From Actinomadura kijaniata NBRC 14229 (lineage in GTDB: Bacteria; Actinomycetota; Actinomycetes; Streptosporangiales; Streptosporangiaceae): a stretch of DNA of 55,745 nt. The notes beneath the pieces were generated by a model. It was not told the DNA's origin. It was given only the letters and a program-made list of their open reading frames with translations, and did not search any database. The translations under genes were made by a program, and so were the position numbers. The stretch is taken from positions 1-55,745 of the forward strand of contig NZ_BCQR01000066.1 in NCBI RefSeq assembly GCF_001552175.1, read 5' to 3'. Shown here piece by piece: positions 21,494 through 29,492 of the stretch. Numbering within the stretch: the first letter of the stretch is position 1; each line of letters begins with the position of its first letter.

Positions 21494-21507
21494 TGAGTGG
21501 TGACTCA
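21494..21507. promoter_or_regulatory. TetR operator between divergent genes
   Basis: TGAGT-N4-ACTCA within a 64-bp divergent intergenic region, flanked by AAG and CTT. This is a common TetR site pattern and lies between the regulator and its probable target. Confidence 0.6.
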
Positions 21508-21533
21508 CTTTACCTTCCCGAAAGGCTCTCCCC

Positions 21534-21962
21534 ATGTCCGAGCGACCCGGCCCCCAGGAGATCTTCGAACGGTTCCGGCGCAACGTCCTCGACGGCGGGA
21601 TCGGCCTCACCGGGGACATGCTCGCCGAGGACGCGGTGGTCGAGACGCCCTTCGCCGCCGAGGGCTCCCCACGCCGGACGGAGGGACGCGCGGCGTTCCT
21701 GGCCCTGGCGGAGGCGGGGCGGGAGGCCCTGCCGGTCGTGCTCACCGGTTTCCGGGACGTGGTCACGCACCGCACCGCCGACCCGGAGGTGCTGGTCGCC
21801 GAGTACACCCTGGCCGGCCGGCTCGCCGGGCCCGGCCGGGAGTCCGGCCCGGAGCTGTCGGCCGGGTTCGTCGTGGTGCTGCGGGTCCGCGACGGCCGGG
21901 TCGTCCACTGGCGCGAGTACCAGGACACGGCCGCCCTCCAGCGGGTCCTCGCCGGGATCTGA
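21534..21962 (+). CDS. SnoaL-like / NTF2-fold protein
   Basis: A 142-residue protein of the ketosteroid-isomerase/SnoaL fold: IFERFRRNVLDGG, LAEDAVVETPFA, and the C-terminal strand pair VVVLRVRDGRVVHWREYQD are characteristic. Such proteins act as isomerases, cyclases or ligand binders; no specific activity can be assigned. ATG start. Probably under the adjacent TetR regulator. Confidence 0.85.
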   Translation: MSERPGPQEIFERFRRNVLDGGIGLTGDMLAEDAVVETPFAAEGSPRRTEGRAAFLALAEAGREALPVVLTGFRDVVTHRTADPEVLVAEYTLAGRLAGPGRESGPELSAGFVVVLRVRDGRVVHWREYQDTAALQRVLAGI

Positions 21963-21967
21963 CCGGC

Positions 21968-22777
21968 TTACCCCTCGTCGTCCAGCGCGTAGGACAGGTA
22001 GCGGTCGGCCGAGCGCTGGACCGCCGCCTTGCCGTCGGTGTAGACGACGCGCTTCCACCAGGCCCCGTAGACGCGGGTGAACGCGTACGGCTCCAGCAGG
22101 CGGAGGGCGCGGCGGACGGTGCGGGGGCGTTCGGGGATGAAGTTGGGATAGGAGTACATGAAACTGACCCAGTCGCGGTCCTGGACGACCTGGAGGATGT
22201 CGCCGGAGAACAGCGCTCCCCCGCCCTCCTCGCCGTCGCGCCAGTGCAGGACCTGGCCGCCGTCGAAGTGGACGCCCGCGTTGATCAGGGTGAGGCCGTC
22301 GAGGATCTCCAGGGTGTCGCCGTCCCAGAAGCGCACCGCGTCGTCGGGGCGGGCGACCCAGCGGCGGTCGGCCTCGTGGAGGTGGACCGGGGCGTCGAAC
22401 GCGCGCGCCCACTCGATCATCGAGCCGTAGTAGTGCGGGTGGCTGATCGCGATCGCGTCCACCCCGCCCAGCTCGCGCACCCGCCGGACCAGGTCGTCGT
22501 CGATGTGGGTGATCATGTCCCAGAGGACGTTCCCGGCGGGGGTGCGCACCAGCAGGGCGCGCTGGCCGATGGCGGTGGGCGGGTCCGCGCCGACGCCGAC
22601 CACGTTCGGGCCCTCCTCGGCGATCCTCCCCCGGTGGCCGGCGGCGCGCAGCTCCTCCAGGGTGGTCCAGCGCTGGCCGTCCCAGCCGACGTACTGCCGC
22701 TCGTCCTCGCAGATCGGGCAGTCGGGGCGCGGCGCGGCGTACTGGACCCCGCAGGTGACGCAGATCGGGTGGCTCAC
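21968..22777 (-). CDS. MBL-fold protein with N-terminal zinc ribbon
   Basis: A 269-residue protein. The N-terminus has CVTCG and CPICED, a four-Cys zinc ribbon, followed by a metallo-beta-lactamase fold (LLVRTPAGNVLWDMITHID, AGVHFDGGQVLHW, ALFSGDIL). The usual HxHxDH is replaced by SHPHYYGS, so only two of the loop ligands remain; activity may differ or be lost. GTG 22777 starts just before the ribbon. The end faces the SnoaL gene 5 bp away. Confidence 0.85.
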   Translation of the reverse strand: MSHPICVTCGVQYAAPRPDCPICEDERQYVGWDGQRWTTLEELRAAGHRGRIAEEGPNVVGVGADPPTAIGQRALLVRTPAGNVLWDMITHIDDDLVRRVRELGGVDAIAISHPHYYGSMIEWARAFDAPVHLHEADRRWVARPDDAVRFWDGDTLEILDGLTLINAGVHFDGGQVLHWRDGEEGGGALFSGDILQVVQDRDWVSFMYSYPNFIPERPRTVRRALRLLEPYAFTRVYGAWWKRVVYTDGKAAVQRSADRYLSYALDDEG

Positions 22778-22870
22778 GAGGGGAACGTTACCCCGGCGCT
22801 TCCCGGCTCCTGGTGCGGAGGGCCGCCGTGGGCCAGGATGGAGCCTCCTGCGGGCGCGGAGGTGAACGAC

Positions 22871-23623
22871 ATGGCGGAGACCGGCATGGACGACTGGCGC
22901 AAGGTCCTCGAACACCTTGAGGCGGGAGTCGAACGGATCCTGGCCACCCTCGCGGGGCTCACCGACGCGCGGCTGCGCGAGCCGTCGGCGCTGCCGGGGT
23001 GGACGCGCGGGCACGTGGTCACCCATGTCGCGCGCAACGCCGACTCGCTGTGGAACCTGCTGGAGTGGGCGCGGACCGGCCGGGAGATCCCGCAGTACCC
23101 GAGCCTCGCGGCCCGCAACGCCGCGCTGGAGGCCGGGGCCGGGCGGGGCGTGGCCGAGCAGGCCGCCGACCTGCGGGAGTCGGCGGCGCGGTTCGTCGAG
23201 CAGGCGCGCGCGCTGCCGGAGGAGGCGGCGCGGGCGCGGGTGCGGGCGATGGCGGGGTGGGAGCATCCCGCCTGGTACGCGGTCTACCGCCGGTGGCACG
23301 AGGTGGAGGCGCACCACGTGGACCTGGCGGCGGGGTACGGGCCGGCGGACTGGCCGGACGCCTACGTGCGGTGGGCGCTGCGGGAGACCCTGGACGGGCT
23401 GGCGGGGCTGCCGCCCGGAGACCAGGGGTCGCTGGCGGGCTACCGGCTGGTGTCGACCGACTCCGGGGACGGGGCCGCGCTCGGCGACGGGCCGGAGGCG
23501 ACCGGGTCGTCACGGGCGCTGCTGGCATGGCTGAGCGGCCGCTCGCGCGGCGCGGGCGTGGTGGTACGCGGCGAGGGGACCCCACCGATACCACCACCGT
23601 GGCCCCCACCCGCCCGGTTCTAG
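22871..23623 (+). CDS. Mycothiol-dependent maleylpyruvate isomerase-family protein
   Basis: A 250-residue DinB-like four-helix protein. LPGWTRGHVVTHVARNADSL and RWHEVEAHHVDLAAGY carry the His/Glu/His metal ligands of the family, which uses mycothiol as cofactor. The C-terminal SCP2-like half ends in a proline-rich tail (PPIPPPWPPPARF). The true substrate is unknown; many paralogues exist in actinomycetes. ATG 22871 is preferred over GTG 22862. Divergent from the MBL/zinc-ribbon gene. Confidence 0.85.
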   Translation: MAETGMDDWRKVLEHLEAGVERILATLAGLTDARLREPSALPGWTRGHVVTHVARNADSLWNLLEWARTGREIPQYPSLAARNAALEAGAGRGVAEQAADLRESAARFVEQARALPEEAARARVRAMAGWEHPAWYAVYRRWHEVEAHHVDLAAGYGPADWPDAYVRWALRETLDGLAGLPPGDQGSLAGYRLVSTDSGDGAALGDGPEATGSSRALLAWLSGRSRGAGVVVRGEGTPPIPPPWPPPARF

Positions 23624-23624
23624 T

Positions 23625-23793
23625 CGTGTTTCAAAGCCCTGACCTACGGCGCTCGCCCTGGGGCTCGCACCTCACCAGGTCTTGGCGAGCGCGGCATCGC
23701 TTCGCGATCTGACCCGCGGGCCCTCGCCTCCGGCGTCGGACCCGCAGGTCAGGTAACGCGCTCGCGTGCGTGGCTGAGGCCCACCTTTGAAAC
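23625..23793. repeat. Repeat element, copy 1, with 9-bp terminal inverted repeats
   Basis: Begins 2 bases after the preceding stop codon. GTTTCAAAG (23628-23636) and CTTTGAAAC (23785-23793) are perfect inverted ends around about 148 bp. Inside, GGCGCTCGCC and GGCGAGCGC can pair. No coding capacity. A shorter related copy follows. It resembles a MITE or REP-like element. Confidence 0.6.
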
Positions 23794-23804
23794 AAGCCCT
23801 GGGC

Positions 23805-23915
23805 CGTGTTCCAAACGCCCTGGTCTGCGGCGCTCGCCCGACGCTCGTGTCTCACCGGGGCTTGGCGAGCGCGGCGTCGCTCCGCGGGTCAGGTGGCGCA
23901 CGTGCGTGGCCGGGG
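23805..23915. repeat. Repeat element, copy 2 (shorter)
   Basis: Starts CGTGTTCCAAACGCCCTGG, parallels copy 1 through the GGCGCTCGCC and CTTGGCGAGCGCGGC blocks and ends with the shared GGTCAGGT and GTGCGTGGC. About 65 bp present in copy 1 are missing. It ends 8 bp before the crp stop, so the gap 23624-23923 is almost entirely this repeat pair. Confidence 0.6.
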
Positions 23916-23923
23916 CGGGGGTC

Positions 23924-24595
23924 TCAGGCGGGGTCGGTCTCGTCCAGGAGGCGGCGCAGGTCCGCCGGGGACCGCACGGTGATCACGTTGCGGGTGACCG
24001 CGACGCTGCGGAACGGCTCGCTGGCCAGCAGCTGCGCGACCTTGCGGCGGCCCATGCCCGACCAGCGGCCCAGGTCCTGCTGGCACAGCGGGACCTGGAT
24101 CACCACGCCGCCGCCGGGCAGGTCGGTGCCGAGCCGGTCGGCCAGCCGCAGCAGCCGCGCCGCCAGCCGGCGGGCCGGGTCGTCGGGGAAGTGGCCGGTC
24201 TGCAGGTCGTCGGCGGCGCGCAGCCGGTCGGCCAGCACCTCGGCGACCGTCCACACCGACCCGGCGCAGGAGTCCAGCACCGCGCGGAACCGGTCGGCGG
24301 GCATGCCCAGCGCCTCCACGGCGGTCAGCGCCTCGGCGTTGGCGTAGCGGACGCCGCCGTCGGCGGCCTCCAGCTCCCCCAGCACGTCGCCCGGCCCCAG
24401 CACGTCCAGGATGACGACCTCCCCGGCGCGGTCGACCCAGATCTTCACGGCGCCCGCGAACAGCACGCACACCTGGGAGGAGCGGGTGTGCTCGCGCATC
24501 AGGAACGTGCCGGGCCGGACCAGCGAGTACGACCCGGCCTCGCGCAGCGCCCCGCGGGCCCGTTCGGGCAGCCGCTCCCAGAACGTGCTGGCCAT
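23924..24595 (-). CDS. Crp/Fnr-type transcriptional regulator
   Basis: A 223-residue regulator with an N-terminal cyclic-nucleotide-binding beta roll (FLMREHTRSSQVCVLFAGAVKIWV, ILDVLGPGDVLGELE) and a C-terminal HTH (LCQQDLGRWSGMGRRKVAQLL). The cassette keeps GEL but has RYA where cAMP binders have RSA, so the ligand is doubtful. ATG 24595 has GGAGGAG just upstream; an open extension to 24688 lacks homology. It directly follows the giant Crp/NB-ARC/TPR gene; both share FWERL at the start of the sensor domain. Confidence 0.88.
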   Translation of the reverse strand: MASTFWERLPERARGALREAGSYSLVRPGTFLMREHTRSSQVCVLFAGAVKIWVDRAGEVVILDVLGPGDVLGELEAADGGVRYANAEALTAVEALGMPADRFRAVLDSCAGSVWTVAEVLADRLRAADDLQTGHFPDDPARRLAARLLRLADRLGTDLPGGGVVIQVPLCQQDLGRWSGMGRRKVAQLLASEPFRSVAVTRNVITVRSPADLRRLLDETDPA

Positions 24596-24617
24596 CTCTC
24601 CTCCTGCCCGGGACGCC

Positions 24618-24643
24618 GAGGAGGCGGTCGTGTCCGCCTCCTC
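24618..24643 (-). terminator. Perfect hairpin between the two Crp-type genes
   Basis: GAGGAGGCGG (24618-24627) and CCGCCTCCTC (24634-24643) pair perfectly around a 6-base loop. It lies after the stop of the large gene and about 20 bases before the start of the small one, so it may terminate the first or attenuate the second. Confidence 0.6.
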
Positions 24644-24733
24644 CAGTGAAGGCGGCGCGGTCGCCGTCGACCATGGAGCACGACACATCCCGCTCGGGCG
24701 GCCCCTGTGAGCCGTGTCACCGCCGGGGCCGCG

Positions 24734-27700
24734 TCACCGCCGGGGATCGCCGGCCGACTCCAGCCACTGGTCGATCGCCCTGATGTGGCGGACGCAGTCG
24801 GCGGCCTCGGCGTGCTCGCCGCGCGCCAGGTGGGAGGCGCGCAGGCGGTTCAGGGCCAGGCGCTGACCCCGATGGTCGCCCATGTCGCGGCGGATGTCGA
24901 TCTCGTGCCGGGAGTGCCGGACGGCCTCGTCGTGGCGGCCCAGGCGCTGGCAGGCGCGGGCCATGCTGGACAGGGCGTTGGCCTGCTCGTAGGTGTCGCC
25001 GAGCTCGGTGGTCTGCTCCAGGGCGCGGCGGCCGGTGGCGAGGGCGGCCTCGGGGTCGTCCAGGTCCAGGTGGATGGCGGCCAGGTGGACCAGGGCGGTG
25101 CCCGCGCCGTACCGGTCGCCGACCTCGTCCAGCAGCCGCAGCGCCTCGTGCTCCCACTCCAGGGCCTCGACGGGGCGGCCGCTGCGGCGCAGCACGGTGG
25201 CGAAGGTGTCGGTGCCGATGCCCTTGCCGTAGCTGTCGTTGATCTCCTCGCGCAGGCGCAGCGCCTGGCGGGCGGCGCGTTCGGCCTCCTCGTGCAGGCC
25301 GAGGCGCAGGTAGGTGCGGGCCAGGCTGCCCAGCGTCCCGGCCAGCCGGCCGCGCGCGCCGAGGCGGTGCCACAGGTCCAGGGCCTCCAGGCCGAGCACG
25401 AACGCCTCCTGGTGGCGTTCCAGGCGGCGCATGACCATCGACAGGTGCTCCAGGTCGTGGGCCTCGCCGTGCTGGTCGCCGATCTCGCGGCGGATCTCCA
25501 GGGCGCGCACCAGGTGCTCGTGGGCCTCGCGGTAGCGGCCCAGCCGCCAGTGCACGATGCCGATCTGGGCGAGGGTCTCGGCCTCCTTGTGCCGGTCGCC
25601 GATCTCGCGGTGCAGCCGCAGCGCCTGCCCGCAGTAGGTGAACGCCTCGGCGAACCGGGCCGCGTCGCACATCAGCCGTCCCAGCGTGGTCAGCGTGCCC
25701 GCCTCGCCGCCGCGCCCGCCCAGCTCCTGGTAGATGCGCAGGGCCTGCCGGGCGTCGTGCAGGGCCAGGTCGCGCAGGCCCAGGTTGGCGTTGATGCGGG
25801 CCAGCTCGGTCATCGCCTGGGCGGTGCCGGGCCGGTCGCCCTCGCCCTGCCGGATGAACAGGGCCTCCAGGCCGTGGCGGGCGGCGTCGTGGAGCGTCCC
25901 GCGGCGGCGGTGCACCTGCGCCAGCGTCAGCAGGGACTCGGCGACGCCGGGCGCGTCGTCGGCCTGGCGGCGCAGGGTGAGGGCCTGGTCGGCGTGGTGC
26001 TGGGCGGCCGGGTAGTCGGCCAGGCTCAGGTAGGCGCGGGCCAGGGTCTCGTGGCCGCGGGCGATCCCGGCGACGTCGCCCAGCTCGCGGTGGGCCTCCA
26101 GCGACAGGCGGGCGTGCTCGATGGCGGTGACGTACCGGCTGAGCGCCACGTGCACGTCGGCGAGGGTGGCCAGGGCGACCGCCTCGCCGAACCGGTCGGG
26201 CGGGTCCACCGAGCGGAAGCCCCGGCGGGCCTCCTCGGCGTACCCGATGGCCTGCACGTTGCCGCCGAGCCCGGCGTAGGAGACCGCCAGGTTGTGCAGC
26301 ATGACGGCGGCGGCCTGCCAGTCGCCCTCGGCGCGGGCGGCGCGCAGCCCGGCCAGGTGGATCCCGATGTTGTCCTCGGTGTAGCGGCGGAACTCCTGGA
26401 AGTCGAACAGCGCGTCGGCCAGCTCCCAGCAGGTGCGGTGCAGGCCGAGGCGCCCGGCCTGGTGGGCGGCGGCGACCAGGTTGCGGCGCTCGGTCTCGAA
26501 CCACTCCAGCGCGGCGTGGCGCCCCTGGGCGGCGCGGTCGGCGGCGGTCCCGGCGTCGGCGTCGTCGAGGGTGGGGCGGCGGTGGCGGGCCAGCGCGCGG
26601 CGGGCGCGGCGGGCCTCGGCCAGGTAGTGGGCCAGCAGCCGGCGCTGGGCGGCCAGGCGGTCGTTGTCGGCGTCCTGGATGAGGCCGCGTTCGCGGGCGA
26701 AGTCGCGCAGCAGGTCGTGCATCCGGTAGCGGCCCGGCGAGACGTCCTGGACCAGGAACGCCTGCCGCAGGTCCTCCAGGCACTCGCGGGCCCCGGCGGC
26801 GTCGCGGCCGGTGAGCGCCGCCAGCGCGGCGGCGGTGAAGTCGGGGCCGGTGGCCAGCCCCAGCGCGCGGAACGCCGCCCGCCGGTCGGGGCGCAGCCCC
26901 CGGTAGGCGACCTCGAACGTCGGGCTGAGCGCGGTGTGCAGGGCGGGCGTGGCGGTGGCGGGCGTCCCGCCCTCGGGCAGCGCCGCGGCGGTGAGCGGGA
27001 CCGTGAGGGGGGTGCCGTTGAGGGCGGGGTCGGCCGGCGCGGTGCGGTCCGGTGACCTGCCGAACGGCACGGGCGCGAACGGCACCGTGTACGACGTCGC
27101 CGCGTACGACGTCGCCGGGGGGATGTCGCTGGTCTCCAACTCCCGGACGGTGTCGCCGATGGGCGCGGCGGGGTCCTCGGCGAGCTTGCCCGCCATCACC
27201 GCCAGCGCCAGCGGCAGGAAGCCGCACTCCTTGGCCAGGCGCTCGACGGCCTTGCGTTCCCGGCGGACGCGGGGGTCGCCGGGCCCGAGGACGGCGGCGA
27301 CCAGGGCGACGGCCTCGTCCAGCGCCATCTCGGCCAGCTCCAGGACGCGGATGTCGGCGTCGTCCAGCGGGATGGGCAGCCGCCGCTGGGTGGTGACGAT
27401 CGCCAGGCCCGCGTTCAGCGCCGCCAGCAGCGGCCGCACCTGCGCGGCGTCGGCGACGTCGTCCAGGATCAGCAGCATCCGCCGGTCGGCCAGCAGCGAC
27501 CGGCACTGGGCGGCCAGTTCCGCCTCGGTGCGCGGGAGCTGGTCGCCGGGCACGCCCACGCCGCGCAGCACCTGGCCCATCGCCTCGGCGGGGGCGACCG
27601 GGCCGCGGGTGCCGCGCAGGTCGGCGAAGACCACCCCGCCGGGGAACCGGTCGGCGGCCCGGTGCGCCCAGTGCAGCGCCAGCGTGGTCTTGCCGACGCC

Positions 27701-28645
27701 CGCCATGCCCTGGATGACCACGGCGCGGGGCATCTCGGTCTGGACGACGAGCAGGTCGAGCTTGTTGAGGCTGACGTTCCGGCCGGTGAAGAACGGCTTG
27801 TCGGCGGGCAGCCGCACCACCGCCGGGGTCGTGGCGGGCGTCCCGGCGGGCTCCAGCCGCACCGGTGACCGGGCCGCCAGCCCGGCGCGGGGGACGCGGT
27901 CGGGGACGGCCGGGTCGGGGCGGCCGGCGGCGGGCCACTCGTCGCCCCAGGGGCTGGCGGCCAGCCGCAGCGCCTCGGGGTCCAGGATCGTCAGCGGCCG
28001 GGTGCGCCCGTCGAGGATGCCGCGCGCCCGCCAGCGGCGGAACCAGCGCACCAGCGTCTCGCGGGAGATGCCCGCCCAGTTCGCCAGGTCGGCCTGGCTG
28101 AGCCGCAGCGGGATCTCGACGCCGTGGGCGGCGGCGTCCCCGAACCGGTGTGCCAGCTCCAGCAGGTGGTAGGCCAGGCGCTGCTGGTGCTCGGCGACGC
28201 GGACGGCGTGCCGCCGTCCGCCGAGGGTGCCGCTCTCGGCGACGGTGTGCATCATCGCCTCGGCGACCTGCGGGTTGGCGGCCAGCAGGCTGCCGAACTG
28301 GCGGCGGTCGATGCGCAGCACCGCCACGTGGTCCAGCGACCGCACCGACGCGCGCTGCGGGTGCCCCCACGGGGCGAGCGCGCCGACCAGGTCGCCCGGC
28401 CCGAACAGGTCGATGATCGACTCGTCGCCCTCGCTGGAGTCGACGAACTCCTTGGCCAGCGCGTTGCCGACGGTGCGGGTGCCCGCCCGGAACACCACGC
28501 ACACGCCGGACGCGGCCACGCCCTGGTGGCACAGGAACCCGCCGGGCGGCACGTCGGTGCGGCGTCCCATCGCGCGCAGCGCCTGCCGGTCGGCGGGGGT
28601 GAGGCGTTCCCAGAAGCTTCCGGGCCGTACGTCGTGGTCGATCAC
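24734..28645 (-). CDS. Crp-like sensor/HTH fused to NB-ARC NTPase and TPR array (STAND protein)
   Basis: A 1303-residue multidomain protein. Residues about 10-135 form a cyclic-nucleotide-binding roll (LFGPGDLVGAL), 175-215 a Crp HTH (LSQADLANWAGISRETLVRWF), 285-500 an NB-ARC NTPase with Walker A GMAGVGKTT (313-321), Walker B LLILDDV (391-397) and CGFLPLAL, 503-568 a P/T/A-rich insert, 575-655 a winged helix with the MHD motif YRMHDLLRDFARE, and about 690-1295 roughly 14 TPRs. The phosphate cassette has GAL where GEL is usual. GTG start. By analogy with STAND proteins the TPRs would sense a partner and NTP exchange would drive oligomerisation; the output could be DNA binding. It lies upstream of the small Crp gene on the same strand. 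Confidence 0.9.
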   Translation of the reverse strand: MIDHDVRPGSFWERLTPADRQALRAMGRRTDVPPGGFLCHQGVAASGVCVVFRAGTRTVGNALAKEFVDSSEGDESIIDLFGPGDLVGALAPWGHPQRASVRSLDHVAVLRIDRRQFGSLLAANPQVAEAMMHTVAESGTLGGRRHAVRVAEHQQRLAYHLLELAHRFGDAAAHGVEIPLRLSQADLANWAGISRETLVRWFRRWRARGILDGRTRPLTILDPEALRLAASPWGDEWPAAGRPDPAVPDRVPRAGLAARSPVRLEPAGTPATTPAVVRLPADKPFFTGRNVSLNKLDLLVVQTEMPRAVVIQGMAGVGKTTLALHWAHRAADRFPGGVVFADLRGTRGPVAPAEAMGQVLRGVGVPGDQLPRTEAELAAQCRSLLADRRMLLILDDVADAAQVRPLLAALNAGLAIVTTQRRLPIPLDDADIRVLELAEMALDEAVALVAAVLGPGDPRVRRERKAVERLAKECGFLPLALAVMAGKLAEDPAAPIGDTVRELETSDIPPATSYAATSYTVPFAPVPFGRSPDRTAPADPALNGTPLTVPLTAAALPEGGTPATATPALHTALSPTFEVAYRGLRPDRRAAFRALGLATGPDFTAAALAALTGRDAAGARECLEDLRQAFLVQDVSPGRYRMHDLLRDFARERGLIQDADNDRLAAQRRLLAHYLAEARRARRALARHRRPTLDDADAGTAADRAAQGRHAALEWFETERRNLVAAAHQAGRLGLHRTCWELADALFDFQEFRRYTEDNIGIHLAGLRAARAEGDWQAAAVMLHNLAVSYAGLGGNVQAIGYAEEARRGFRSVDPPDRFGEAVALATLADVHVALSRYVTAIEHARLSLEAHRELGDVAGIARGHETLARAYLSLADYPAAQHHADQALTLRRQADDAPGVAESLLTLAQVHRRRGTLHDAARHGLEALFIRQGEGDRPGTAQAMTELARINANLGLRDLALHDARQALRIYQELGGRGGEAGTLTTLGRLMCDAARFAEAFTYCGQALRLHREIGDRHKEAETLAQIGIVHWRLGRYREAHEHLVRALEIRREIGDQHGEAHDLEHLSMVMRRLERHQEAFVLGLEALDLWHRLGARGRLAGTLGSLARTYLRLGLHEEAERAARQALRLREEINDSYGKGIGTDTFATVLRRSGRPVEALEWEHEALRLLDEVGDRYGAGTALVHLAAIHLDLDDPEAALATGRRALEQTTELGDTYEQANALSSMARACQRLGRHDEAVRHSRHEIDIRRDMGDHRGQRLALNRLRASHLARGEHAEAADCVRHIRAIDQWLESAGDPRR
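27089..27118 (-). repeat. 15-bp tandem duplication in the STAND linker
   Basis: gtacgacgtcgccgc and its near-copy follow each other, encoding the SYAATSY part of the P/T/A-rich insert between NTPase and winged helix. It keeps the frame. Confidence 0.65.
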
Positions 28646-28823
28646 TCCTCACCATCCGGGGGGGTCGTCCGGTGCCGTCGGAGCCATGGTGAGACATCCC
28701 GGCCGGGTTGTCCGCCAGAAAGTACCCAGATGCTCTGCGTCGGACGACCCATTCGGAGGTCCGCCCCGCGCGGCGGAGACGGCCGATGGGGAAAGATGGT
28801 GCCGTCCACGAGTGGAGGTCGAC

Positions 28824-29489
28824 ATGAGCTACACGGGACACGTCGAGGTCGGCGGCCGGCCCGACGTGCGGGAGCTGCCGGGCCTGACCGTCACGAAGGT
28901 GGCGGTCGGCCCCTACGACAACAACGCCTACATCCTGCGCTGCACGGCCACCGGCGAACGCCTGCTGATCGACGCCGCCAACGAGGCGTCCCGGCTGCTG
29001 GAGCTGGTCGGCGACGGGCCCCTGGCCCGGGTCGTTACCACGCACCGGCACCAGGACCACTGGATGGCGCTGGCGGAGGTGGTGCAGGCGACCGGCGCGC
29101 CCGTGGCGGCGCACCCGCACGACGCCGAGGCGCTGCCGGTGCCGGTGGCCGAGCCGGTGGAGCACGGCGACACCGTCCGGGTGGGGCGGGCGGCGCTGGA
29201 GGTGATCCATCTGCGCGGCCACACACCCGGGTCGATCGCGCTGCTGTACGAGGCGGGCGGCGAGCTGGCCGACCGCCCGCACCTGTTCACCGGGGACAGC
29301 CTGTTCCCCGGCGGGGTGGGCAACACCTGGGGTGATCCGACGCTGTTCAAGCAGCTGCTGTCGGACGTCGAGGAACGGATCTTCGACCGGCTGCCGGACG
29401 CGACCTGGTTCTATCCGGGGCACGGCGCGGACTCCACGCTGGGCCGCGAACGTCCCGGCCTGCCCGAGTGGCGCGCCCGGGGCTGGTAG
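28824..29489 (+). CDS. MBL-fold metallo-hydrolase (glyoxalase II-like)
   Basis: A 221-residue hydrolase with the full metal set: THRHQDHW (HxHxDH), RGHTPGS, FTGDSLFPGG and WFYPGHG. This pattern fits thioester or lactone hydrolases such as glyoxalase II. ATG 28824 has GGAGG six bases upstream. Divergent from the STAND gene across 178 bp. The substrate is unknown; mycothiol thioesters are possible in this clade. Confidence 0.9.
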   Translation: MSYTGHVEVGGRPDVRELPGLTVTKVAVGPYDNNAYILRCTATGERLLIDAANEASRLLELVGDGPLARVVTTHRHQDHWMALAEVVQATGAPVAAHPHDAEALPVPVAEPVEHGDTVRVGRAALEVIHLRGHTPGSIALLYEAGGELADRPHLFTGDSLFPGGVGNTWGDPTLFKQLLSDVEERIFDRLPDATWFYPGHGADSTLGRERPGLPEWRARGW

Positions 29490-29492
29490 GGC

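Noticed and set aside
24707..27055. Long plus-strand frame opposite the STAND gene
   Set aside because: Antisense shadow of the TPR region; alanine/glycine/valine-rich with no domain signature.
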